Of a stretch of DNA of 5,058 nt, positions 1 to 5,058 are shown in pieces (position 1 is the stretch's first letter; the number at the start of each line of letters is the position of its first letter). The DNA comes from Acidobacteriaceae bacterium (lineage in GTDB: Bacteria > Acidobacteriota > Terriglobia > Bryobacterales > Bryobacteraceae): assembly GCA_019239585.1 (NCBI GenBank), contig JAFAZU010000572.1:1-5058 (forward strand), in the 5' to 3' direction. Below the pieces are notes generated by a model. It was given only the letters and a program-made list of their open reading frames with translations. It had not been told where the DNA came from and searched no databases. A program made the translations under genes and the position numbers.

Positions 1-1
1 C

Positions 2-985
2 CGCGTGGGTGATCTTTGTTTCGCGATCGGTAATCCCTTCGGGCAGGATCATACGGTGACAATGGGCATCGTGAGCGCAAAAGGCCGAAAACTGGAGGGT
101 CGCGCTTACATTCAGAACTTTATCCAGACGGATGCGGCCATTAATCCTGGCAACTCGGGCGGTGCTTTGATCAATGCGAAAGGCGAGTTGATCGGCGTCA
201 ATACGGCCATTCTGTCGGGCGGTTCCAGCTTTGGCGGCGAGGGCGGCAATATCGGGATCGGTTTTGCGGTTCCTTCCAACATGGCAAAGCAGGTGGCTGA
301 CCAGCTCATGAAGAACGGCAAGGTCTCCCGTGGCTATATGGGCGCTACATTAGGACCGATTCCCGCCGACGCCGCGCCTCTGCTAGGTTTGAAAGACGCT
401 AAGGGCGCTTATATTGCAGAAGTTGCTCCCGGCAAGCCCGCGGCTAAAGCTGGTTTAAAGCAGGGCGACATTGTAACTGCTATTGATGGCAAAAAGGTGG
501 AGAACTATGATGAGCTGACCGCAGATGTGATTTCGCACTCTCCGGGCAGCACAGTAAGCTTGGATGTTATTCGCGACGGAAAGCCGATGAGCGTCAAAAT
601 AACGTTAGGCCAGCGTCCCTCCAGCACTGATTTTGATAGTTCCAATCGCCGTGGCGACAATGACGGCAGTAATAACGGCGACAACGACAACTCCGGCGGC
701 ACGACCGCGCGCGGTATCAGCGTCGAAACGCTTACACCTGAGCTAGCACAGCAAGCGGGAGTGACGGACAATATCCACGGCGTTGTAGTGACGGATGTTG
801 ATCAGAGCAGCCCTGCTGCCGATGCCGGTGTGGGTCGCGGATTGGTGATTACGTCAGTCAATCGTCATCCGGTGGCCAATGCGCAAGATTTCAAGCGTGA
901 AATGGCGCAAGCCGGTGACAAACCGGTGTTGCTCACCATCAATCAAGGGGGCACTAGCGCCCTCATTGTGGTGCAACCGAAGTAA
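2..985 (+). CDS. htrA: HtrA/Do-type serine protease with two PDZ domains, 5'-truncated by the window edge
   Basis: This is the C-terminal part of a trypsin-like HtrA (Do/DegP) protease. The family degrades or chaperones misfolded envelope proteins, normally in the periplasm. The frame is open to the left edge, so the GTG at 5-7 is not taken as a start; the signal peptide and the catalytic His and Asp should lie upstream. Counting that Val as residue 1, the visible protease part has the AIGNPFG strand, TMGIVSAKGR, and the active-site motif NPGNSGGAL with nucleophile Ser51. PDZ1 spans about 107-203 (GYMGATLG, then KAGLKQGDIVTAIDGK). A polar linker spans about 204-236, and PDZ2 spans about 237-325 (RGISVETLTPELAQQAGV, then ADAGVGRGLVITSVN). 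The protein ends at TAA 983-985 and an intrinsic terminator follows 27 bases later, so it is the last gene of its transcript. The family call is secure; which HtrA paralogue it is cannot be told from this fragment. Confidence 0.95.
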   Translation, partial: RVGDLCFAIGNPFGQDHTVTMGIVSAKGRKLEGRAYIQNFIQTDAAINPGNSGGALINAKGELIGVNTAILSGGSSFGGEGGNIGIGFAVPSNMAKQVADQLMKNGKVSRGYMGATLGPIPADAAPLLGLKDAKGAYIAEVAPGKPAAKAGLKQGDIVTAIDGKKVENYDELTADVISHSPGSTVSLDVIRDGKPMSVKITLGQRPSSTDFDSSNRRGDNDGSNNGDNDNSGGTTARGISVETLTPELAQQAGVTDNIHGVVVTDVDQSSPAADAGVGRGLVITSVNRHPVANAQDFKREMAQAGDKPVLLTINQGGTSALIVVQPK

Positions 986-1012
986 ATCTTGAGTTAGAGT
1001 TAGTTGTTTACG

Positions 1013-1047
1013 GCCCGGATTGGCTCCCAAGCTGATCCGGGCTTTTT
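1013..1047 (+). terminator. Rho-independent terminator of htrA
   Basis: An 8-bp perfect GC-rich stem pairs GCCCGGAT (1013-1020) with ATCCGGGC (1035-1042). It can extend inward by five more pairs, two of them G-T wobbles (1021-1025 with 1030-1034), leaving the tetraloop CCCA (1026-1029). A run of five T (1043-1047) follows directly. There is no matching T-run on the other strand, so it should work only for rightward transcription. It isolates htrA from the downstream nucleotidyltransferase gene and shows that the ATG at 1020, inside the stem, is not that gene's start. Confidence 0.92.
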
Positions 1048-1114
1048 GTATTCTCAGAAACAGCAGGTGTTTCGTGCTTAGTTTTTACGCTTTTCTGAAA
1101 GAGGCAGCCGAAAG

Positions 1115-1119
1115 AGGAG
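1115..1119 (+). promoter_or_regulatory. Shine-Dalgarno site deciding the start of the nucleotidyltransferase gene
   Basis: AGGAG lies 11 nt before the in-frame GTG at 1131, within the purine-rich run AAAGAGGAGAG. It is the best ribosome binding site upstream of this frame. The spacing is on the long side. A weaker alternative is AGCAGGTG before an in-frame GTG at 1074. Confidence 0.6.
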
Positions 1120-1130
1120 AGTTAGTTAAC

Positions 1131-1685
1131 GTGCTCTTTGAAGAGCGAATTTTTCAATTGGTAGGGTTGATTGATCGGGTTGTGAGGCCGCTCGAAGGGG
1201 CGAAAGTGGATTATGAACTGATCGGAGGCATGGCTGTATTCATTCATGTCAACAAAGTTGATCCGACAGCAGCGCGAAACACAAAGGATGTTGACCTTTT
1301 AGTGAATCGCTCTGACTTAGTACGGGTAATTGAGATTGCCGAAGCAAATGGCTTTCAATTTAGGCACGCTGTCGGCGTAGATATGCTACTGTACGGCGGT
1401 GATAAAAAACAAGCTGTACACTTAGTCTTTGCCGGTGAGAAAACAAAGCCGGAGCAACTCGAGCCTAATCCTTCCATCAATCCCATTCGAGAATCTGTCT
1501 ATGGCAGCGAGGTATGGATCATACCTGTGGAAGACCTCCTTCGCCTGAAGCTGTCCGTGAATCGTTTGAAAGATCAGGTGCAGATTCAGGATATGGATCG
1601 AACGGGGTTAATTACGCCTGCAATGGAGAGCAGTTTATCTCCACTATTGCTGCGGAATCTGCAACGTATCCGGGAGGCAGAGTGA
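1131..1685 (+). CDS. Nucleotidyltransferase-fold protein (AbiEii/MNT-like)
   Basis: This is a predicted 184-residue cytoplasmic protein with the signature of the minimal nucleotidyltransferase fold. Gly32-Gly33 with Ala35 (IGGMAVFIHV) is followed by RNTKDVDLLV, whose Asp53 and Asp55 match the metal-binding DxD pair. Further on are a VHLVF strand (96-100) and the C-terminal PVEDLLRLKL...RLKDQVQIQDM segment (132-155), typical of AbiEii- and DUF6036-like proteins. Such proteins transfer nucleotides to RNA, protein or small molecules, and several act as toxins or resistance enzymes; the substrate here cannot be read from sequence. The strand that often carries a third carboxylate shows His97 instead, so activity is not assured. 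The frame stays open back to an ATG at 1020, but that codon sits in the htrA terminator; GTG 1131 has the better ribosome binding site. Hand-counted GC is 53 of the first 110 bases, lower than the neighbouring lon. The stop overlaps the next gene by 4 bp. Confidence 0.8.
   Translation: MLFEERIFQLVGLIDRVVRPLEGAKVDYELIGGMAVFIHVNKVDPTAARNTKDVDLLVNRSDLVRVIEIAEANGFQFRHAVGVDMLLYGGDKKQAVHLVFAGEKTKPEQLEPNPSINPIRESVYGSEVWIIPVEDLLRLKLSVNRLKDQVQIQDMDRTGLITPAMESSLSPLLLRNLQRIREAE
1673..1677 (+). promoter_or_regulatory. Shine-Dalgarno site for the small Cys protein
   Basis: GGAGG lies inside the last codons of the nucleotidyltransferase gene, 4 nt before the GTG at 1682. The spacing is short but the core is complete. 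Together with the GTGA overlap it supports translation of a separate downstream protein. Confidence 0.6.
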
Positions 1686-1909
1686 AACGTTGTTACTCTT
1701 CCGGAACTCCTTGCAACCGATGCGTTCTGGAGAAATATCAACGATCAGCCAAGGAATCCGGCTATATTGTCACGTTAAGACCAAAACCAACTGCCAACTT
1801 TCCGGCTGGTCAGGATGTTTTTGTTCATCCAGTGAATCTGCCCGAGGATGAAATCTCAAAGTGGCGCGTGGATTGGCTCGGGGAGATTCCCAATTATTGC
1901 TTATGTTGA
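1682..1909 (+). CDS. Small Cys-containing hypothetical protein, translationally coupled
   Basis: This is a 75-residue reading frame starting at GTG 1682, which shares GTGA with the stop of the nucleotidyltransferase gene and has GGAGG just upstream. The frame continues upstream to an ATG at 1514, but that part lies antiphase within the upstream gene and is discarded. The protein begins VKRCYSSGTPCNRC and ends WRVDWLGEIPNYCLC. Cys4, Cys11 and Cys14 at the front and Cys73 and Cys75 at the end could form a small metal site or disulfides. The middle has a GYIVTLRPKP strand and a VFVHPVNLP segment. No signal peptide or membrane segment is visible. I do not recognise a named domain. Its ending resembles my recollection of short orphan proteins in acidobacterial genomes, but I could not check that. 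Its overlap with the nucleotidyltransferase suggests joint function, perhaps as partner or inhibitor, which is inference only. Confidence 0.65.
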   Translation: MKRCYSSGTPCNRCVLEKYQRSAKESGYIVTLRPKPTANFPAGQDVFVHPVNLPEDEISKWRVDWLGEIPNYCLC

Positions 1910-1916
1910 GAAATGA

Positions 1917-2303
1917 TTAGGTGGATTCCAATAAGATCAGCTTCAAATTGGGCACGCGCTTGAAGTGCTTGCGATTGCGCGTAATTAGAGTCAGACTGCG
2001 GGCTAAGGCAATACCGGCAATGAGGCTGTCTGCCATCCCAATATCTTGTCCGATTGCGAGTAAATCGCGCCGTAGTCTGCCAGCAATTCCGGACGCTTCG
2101 GCATCGAGTGTAATGATGTCGAGCGTTTCGAGCAGTTCTCTTACGGCCTGTTCTTCTTCGGGCTGCCGTGCGCCTGATAACAGTTCAAATTGGTTAATCA
2201 CTGTTGTTTGCAGCTGTCCAACGGCAGAAGCCTGCTGCAAACGGTCGCGCGCTGGTTCCCATCCCCGCAGGTAGTCAATGAGCAGGTCACTATCGACAAT
2301 CAT
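1917..2303 (-). CDS. vapC: VapC-family PIN-domain ribonuclease toxin
   Basis: This 128-residue PIN-domain protein is of normal VapC length. VapC toxins are Mg2+-dependent endoribonucleases that cut tRNA or rRNA and halt translation until bound by VapB. It starts MIVDSDLLIDYLRG with metal-ligand Asp4. Glu40 lies in QFELLSGAR and Asp92 in IGMADSLIAG. The fourth ligand position, in ITRNRKHF, is Asn110, a common variant in this subgroup. ATG 2303 is chosen because it overlaps the vapB stop as ATGA; a TTG three codons upstream (2312) also fits the frame but lies inside vapB and lacks support. Translation is probably coupled to vapB, as there is no clear ribosome binding site. It ends 7 bp from the convergent small Cys gene, with no terminator hairpin visible between them. 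Confidence 0.93.
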   Translation of the reverse strand: MIVDSDLLIDYLRGWEPARDRLQQASAVGQLQTTVINQFELLSGARQPEEEQAVRELLETLDIITLDAEASGIAGRLRRDLLAIGQDIGMADSLIAGIALARSLTLITRNRKHFKRVPNLKLILLEST

Positions 2304-2542
2304 GAACGCCAATGGGTACGAATTTTTTCAACTTCGCGTTGAAGTTCGTCGGCTTCTTGTTCGGTAATGCTGCCTGCAAGTACGAGGAACCTTTGATGCC
2401 GTTTTTCGCGTTCCGCCTCTCCGGCGAGATAACCTTCAATAGCTTCTTTAAGCACACTCGAAAATCCTTTCTCACCGCGACGTGCAGCAATAGCCAGCAA
2501 TGCGCTACGGTGTTCGGGCTCGATGTCAACGGTGGTCCGCAT
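2300..2542 (-). CDS. vapB: VapB-type ribbon-helix-helix antitoxin
   Basis: This 80-residue protein is encoded directly upstream of vapC in the usual antitoxin-first order. Residues 1-40 fit a ribbon-helix-helix DNA-binding domain: a strand at MRTTVDI, helix one at about 9-22 (HRSALLAIAARRG), and helix two at about 27-40 (FSSVLKEAIEGYLA). Residues 41-80 are charged and helical (GEAEREKRHQ, EQEADELQREVEKIRTHW) and would wrap around VapC. The start is fixed because an in-frame stop (TAG) lies four codons upstream, at 2552-2554. No Shine-Dalgarno motif precedes it, whereas a -10 element sits just in front, hinting at a leaderless mRNA. Its TGA overlaps the vapC ATG by 4 bp. As in other type II systems it should repress its own promoter, with VapC as co-repressor. 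The precise antitoxin subfamily is not certain. Confidence 0.9.
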   Translation of the reverse strand: MRTTVDIEPEHRSALLAIAARRGEKGFSSVLKEAIEGYLAGEAEREKRHQRFLVLAGSITEQEADELQREVEKIRTHWRS

Positions 2543-2548
2543 ATGTGA

Positions 2549-2557
2549 ATTCTAACA
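2549..2557 (-). promoter_or_regulatory. Extended -10 promoter element for vapBC
   Basis: On the minus strand the sequence reads TGTTAGAAT, an extended -10 (TGn followed by TAGAAT, one mismatch from TATAAT). No good -35 is found 16-18 bases upstream, which extended -10 promoters can tolerate. Transcription would begin at about 2542-2544, at or beside the vapB ATG. A second possible vapBC promoter further out has TAAAAT (2592-2587) and a weak -35 TTGCGT (2615-2610) with a 17-bp spacer. Confidence 0.5.
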
Positions 2558-2569
2558 TGCATGTGCATG
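2556..2569. promoter_or_regulatory. Inverted repeat, probable VapB operator
   Basis: CATGCA and TGCATG form a perfect 6-bp inverted repeat around a 2-bp centre (TG on the plus strand). A shifted 10-bp palindrome, ACATGCATGT at 2555-2564, overlaps it. The repeat lies against the vapBC -10 element, between it and the -35 region, where bound VapB or VapBC would block RNA polymerase. Ribbon-helix-helix dimers typically bind such short repeats. The assignment rests on position and symmetry only. Confidence 0.5.
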
Positions 2570-2595
2570 GGAAGGAGTGGTGGAAGATTTTAATA

Positions 2596-2616
2596 CTTGA
2601 GTGTTCTTGACGCAAG
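2596..2616 (+). promoter_or_regulatory. HAIR-like element, candidate HspR operator of lon
   Basis: CTTGAGT (2596-2602), seven bases, then ACGCAAG (2610-2616) matches the HspR-associated inverted repeat CTTGAGT-N7-ACTCAAG at 13 of 14 fixed positions, with the exact spacer length. HspR is a MerR-family repressor of heat-shock genes, and in Streptomyces lon is among its targets. The element lies 52 bases before the lon ATG. A nested repeat, TTCTTG-ACG-CAAGAA (2604-2618), overlaps its right half. No hspR gene is in the window. Confidence 0.65.
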
Positions 2617-2636
2617 AAATCGCAGCTTTCCCCTGC

Positions 2637-2655
2637 ATAGCTGCATCGAAGCTAT
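2637..2655 (+). promoter_or_regulatory. Small leader hairpin before the lon ribosome binding site
   Basis: ATAGCT (2637-2642) and AGCTAT (2650-2655) can pair around a 7-nt loop. The stem ends immediately before the weak Shine-Dalgarno sequence AGAAGAG (2656-2662) and the lon ATG at 2669. It could modulate ribosome access with temperature or by protein binding, but a 6-bp AT-containing stem is weak and may be chance. Confidence 0.3.
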
Positions 2656-2668
2656 AGAAGAGAAAATC

Positions 2669-5020
2669 ATGGCAAATGGAGATTTTCAGGTTCTTCCGGC
2701 GTTACCGCTGAAGAACACCATTCTTTTTCCCGGTTTAATGCTGCCGTTATCGGTGGGCAGGGAAAGCTCGCTGAAGGCAGTAGAAGCGGCTTTAAAGACC
2801 GAGGAGAAGGAGATTATTCTGATCGCCCAGCGCGATCCGCAGATCGATGCGCCGCAGCAGGACGACCTGTATACGATTGGAACAAAGGCTGTTATCCGCA
2901 AGTCGTCCCGGCCGAATGATGGGTTAATGGAGATCCTGGTTCTGGGTGTCGAGCGCGTGGTGGTCGTGAAGCTCGACCCGGCGGAGCCCTTTCTTTCTGC
3001 GAAATATCGTCCGCTCCCCTTGCCGCATGACGGCGGTTCCGAAGTAGAGGCGCTTTCAGGCGCTTTACTGGAGATTGCTGCGAAGGCCATTGCGCTGGCG
3101 CAACCGCAATCGGCTGCGGAACTAACCCGTATGCTGGCGGCGAACGGCGATCCTTTACAGACAGCCTATCTGCTGGCTAGTATTTTCAGCCTGGATGTCG
3201 CTCGTGAGCAGAAGCTGTTAGAGGCAGAAACCCGGGTCGATGCCTTGCGTTTGATTCACTCCTTCCTATCACATGAGTTGCAGGTGCTGGAGCTTCGTCA
3301 GAAGATTGCTTCCACGGCGCGCGACGAGATGTCGAAGGAACAGCGCGAGTACTTACTGCGTCAGCAACTCCGGGCGATTCAGCAGGAGTTGGGCGAGAAG
3401 GATGCCGATAAGGCGGAAGTGGAGCTGCTGCGGGAACGTTACGAAAAGATCCAGCTTCCGGAAGAGGCAAAGAAAGAGTTCGAGCGGGAACTGGGCCGCT
3501 TAGAGCGGCTGCCTGCCGCCTCTCCTGACTTCCATGTAACCCGGACTTACCTTGAATTTGTTCTGGACCTGCCGTGGAACAAACTCACGGAAGACAATCT
3601 GGATATTGCTCATGCCCGGCAGGTGCTCGACGAGGATCATTTCGGGTTGAAAGAGATCAAGGAGCGCATTCTGGAGCATCTGAGCGTTTTAAAGCGTAAT
3701 CCGGAAGCCAAGGCTCCTATTCTTTGTCTGGTGGGCGCGCCGGGCGTCGGCAAGACTTCGTTAGGCCAATCCGTCGCGCGGGCGTTAGGGCGTAAGTTCG
3801 AGCGGTTTAGCTTAGGCGGCATGCACGACGAGGCGGAACTGCGCGGACATCGGCGTACGTACATCGGCGCCATGGCGGGACGTTTGTTGCAGGCAATGCG
3901 GCGCGCGGGTGCGTCGAACCCGGTTCTATTGCTGGATGAGATCGACAAACTAGGGCGCGACTTCCGGGGCGATCCGGCGGCGGCGTTGCTTGAAGTGCTT
4001 GATCCCGAGCAGAATAAGACATTCCGCGACAACTACCTCGATATGGCCTTTGACTTGTCCAAGGTACTGTTCATTACGACTGCTAACACGCTTGATACGA
4101 TTCCGCAGCCGTTGTTGGATCGCATGGAAATCCTGCGGCTCTCCGGCTACAGCGAGGAAGAGAAACAGCAGATTGCCCGCCGTTACCTGATTCCGAAGCA
4201 GATGAAGGCAACCGGGTTAACGGAGGAGGGGATCGAGTTTACGGACGACGGTCTGCGGGCAATTATCAGCTGCTATACTCGCGAGGCGGGCTTACGGCGG
4301 CTGGAGCGGGCGATTGCACGCGTGACTCGTAAAGTGACCTTGCAGATTGCGGAGGGTCAGGCCCAGCGAGTGGTCGTGACTCCTGAAATTCTCGGCGATT
4401 TACTGGGACCGGAGATGTTCCTGCCGGAGCAAGCCAGGAAAGCGGTTCCTCCGGGTGTCGTAACCGGTTTGGCCTGGACGGAAACGGGCGGCGATGTGCT
4501 CTACATTGAGAGCGCGCTGCTGCCGGAGGGCAAGAGCCTGACGATGACCGGGCAGCTCGGTGAAGTCATGCAGGAATCCGCGAAGATCGCGCAGAGTTAT
4601 ATTTGGGCGCATGCGGCGGATCTGGGCGTTGATCCCGATAAGATTAAGGGTAACGGCGTTCACGTACATGTACCGGCGGGAGCTATCCCTAAAGATGGAC
4701 CTTCGGCGGGCGTGACCATGACTTCCGCGATGGCTTCGCTTTACACCGGGCTTCCGGCTCGCAGCGATATCGCTATGACCGGCGAGGTGACTTTGGCTGG
4801 TCTGGTGCTGCCGATTGGCGGCGTGAAGGAGAAGGTGTTGGCGGCGCGGCGTGCCGGTATTCGCCGGGTTATTCTTCCGCAAGGGAACAAGAAGGACCTG
4901 CGGGATTTGCCGGATCATGTGCGGCAGGAAATGCAGTTCCACTTTGTGGATCGCGTGGAGGAAGTGCTCTCGATTGTGATCCCGAATTTGAACGTTCGTT
5001 CGCTGGCGCTTGCAAGCTAG
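2669..5020 (+). CDS. lon: ATP-dependent protease Lon (LonA type)
   Basis: This is a complete 783-residue LonA, close to the 784 of E. coli. Lon forms cytoplasmic hexamers that unfold and degrade misfolded proteins and short-lived regulators, antitoxins among them. The N-terminal substrate domain begins LPALPLKNTILFPG and runs to about residue 200. A helical, coiled region follows (QREYLLRQQLRAIQQELGEK). The AAA+ module has Walker A GAPGVGKT at 356-363 (Lys362), SLGGMHDEAELRGHRRTYIG, Walker B LLLDEIDK with Asp423-Glu424, and ITTANTLDTIPQPLLDRME. The protease domain begins at about 596 and carries the Ser-Lys dyad, Ser679 in DGPSAG and Lys722 in GGVKEK, the same numbers as in E. coli. ATG 2669 is chosen because homology begins just after it, AGAAGAG lies 6 nt before it, and the upstream extension to a TTG at 2597 would run through the HAIR-like element. 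No motif is damaged. The gene appears to be under its own promoter, possibly HspR-controlled. Confidence 0.98.
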   Translation: MANGDFQVLPALPLKNTILFPGLMLPLSVGRESSLKAVEAALKTEEKEIILIAQRDPQIDAPQQDDLYTIGTKAVIRKSSRPNDGLMEILVLGVERVVVVKLDPAEPFLSAKYRPLPLPHDGGSEVEALSGALLEIAAKAIALAQPQSAAELTRMLAANGDPLQTAYLLASIFSLDVAREQKLLEAETRVDALRLIHSFLSHELQVLELRQKIASTARDEMSKEQREYLLRQQLRAIQQELGEKDADKAEVELLRERYEKIQLPEEAKKEFERELGRLERLPAASPDFHVTRTYLEFVLDLPWNKLTEDNLDIAHARQVLDEDHFGLKEIKERILEHLSVLKRNPEAKAPILCLVGAPGVGKTSLGQSVARALGRKFERFSLGGMHDEAELRGHRRTYIGAMAGRLLQAMRRAGASNPVLLLDEIDKLGRDFRGDPAAALLEVLDPEQNKTFRDNYLDMAFDLSKVLFITTANTLDTIPQPLLDRMEILRLSGYSEEEKQQIARRYLIPKQMKATGLTEEGIEFTDDGLRAIISCYTREAGLRRLERAIARVTRKVTLQIAEGQAQRVVVTPEILGDLLGPEMFLPEQARKAVPPGVVTGLAWTETGGDVLYIESALLPEGKSLTMTGQLGEVMQESAKIAQSYIWAHAADLGVDPDKIKGNGVHVHVPAGAIPKDGPSAGVTMTSAMASLYTGLPARSDIAMTGEVTLAGLVLPIGGVKEKVLAARRAGIRRVILPQGNKKDLRDLPDHVRQEMQFHFVDRVEEVLSIVIPNLNVRSLALAS

Positions 5021-5058
5021 ATTTTGAATTATCTGAGCGGCCCCAAGCTTCTGACAGG
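5021..5058. other. Short tail after lon, nothing recognised
   Basis: These 38 bases after the lon stop hold no complete hairpin with a T-run and no start of a recognisable gene. The lon terminator, or the next gene of its operon, must lie beyond the window. Confidence 0.6.

Noticed and set aside
112..771. Minus-strand open frames inside htrA
   Set aside because: Shadows of the HtrA coding sequence, low-complexity and without ribosome binding sites.
1054..1098. Inverted repeat TCAGAAA / TTTCTGA before the nucleotidyltransferase
   Set aside because: Only 7 AT-rich base pairs separated by 31 bases; easily chance, with no promoter element aligned to it.
1020..1130. Upstream extension of the nucleotidyltransferase to ATG 1020
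   Set aside because: The ATG lies within the stem of the htrA terminator and has no ribosome binding site; GTG 1131 is better supported.
1514..1681. Longer version of the small Cys protein starting at ATG 1514
   Set aside because: It would overlap the nucleotidyltransferase gene by about 170 bases in another frame and read through a conserved part of that gene. Only the part from GTG 1682 looks real.
2304..2312. VapC starting at TTG 2312
   Set aside because: ATG 2303 forms the usual ATGA overlap with vapB and gives the typical MIVDSD start.
2597..2668. Lon starting at TTG 2597
   Set aside because: The extra 24 residues have no Lon homology, would run through the HAIR-like repeat, and ATG 2669 gives a normal LonA length.
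3186..4942. Several open frames on the minus strand and other frames inside lon
   Set aside because: They are antisense or out-of-frame shadows of a long coding gene, with biased composition and no recognisable domains.
5008..5017. Palindrome GCTTGCAAGC at the end of lon as a terminator
   Set aside because: The perfect palindrome leaves no loop and no T-run follows; it lies in the last codons of lon.

Overview
The window reads as bacterial chromosomal DNA of moderately high GC. Two large housekeeping proteostasis genes flank an accessory segment of about 1.5 kb. The HtrA protein (two PDZ domains joined by an Asp/Asn/Gly/Ser-rich linker), the Lon sequence and the presence of VapBC and nucleotidyltransferase-like genes together suggest an Acidobacteriota-like soil bacterium. 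That placement is an impression from protein style, not a proven assignment.

Layout from left to right. Bases 2-985 (+) are the C-terminal part of an HtrA/Do-type periplasmic serine protease, whose 5' end lies outside the window. It is followed by a strong intrinsic terminator at 1013-1047. Bases 1131-1685 (+) encode a nucleotidyltransferase-fold protein of the AbiEii/MNT-like kind. It overlaps by 4 bp (GTGA) a 75-residue Cys-containing orphan protein at 1682-1909. Convergent to these, with a gap of only 7 bp, is a VapBC toxin-antitoxin pair on the minus strand: vapC at 1917-2303 and vapB at 2300-2542, themselves joined by an ATGA overlap. Divergent from vapB is lon at 2669-5020 (+), a complete ATP-dependent protease of 783 residues.

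The 126-bp region between vapB and lon is the most information-rich non-coding stretch. It contains an extended -10 element that would give vapB a nearly leaderless mRNA, and a perfect 6-2-6 inverted repeat just upstream of that element that could be the VapB operator. It also contains a 13-of-14 match to the HspR-binding HAIR element (CTTGAGT-N7-ACTCAAG) in front of lon, and a small hairpin next to the lon ribosome binding site. If the HAIR match is real, lon belongs to an HspR heat-shock regulon here, as described for Streptomyces.

Functionally, HtrA (envelope) and Lon (cytoplasm) are both protein quality-control enzymes. Lon is also the protease class that destroys labile antitoxins such as VapB, so the adjacent divergent vapBC is suggestive, though that link is inference. 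The plus-strand pair (nucleotidyltransferase plus small Cys protein) is the least understood part of the window and the best candidate for an undescribed two-gene module.
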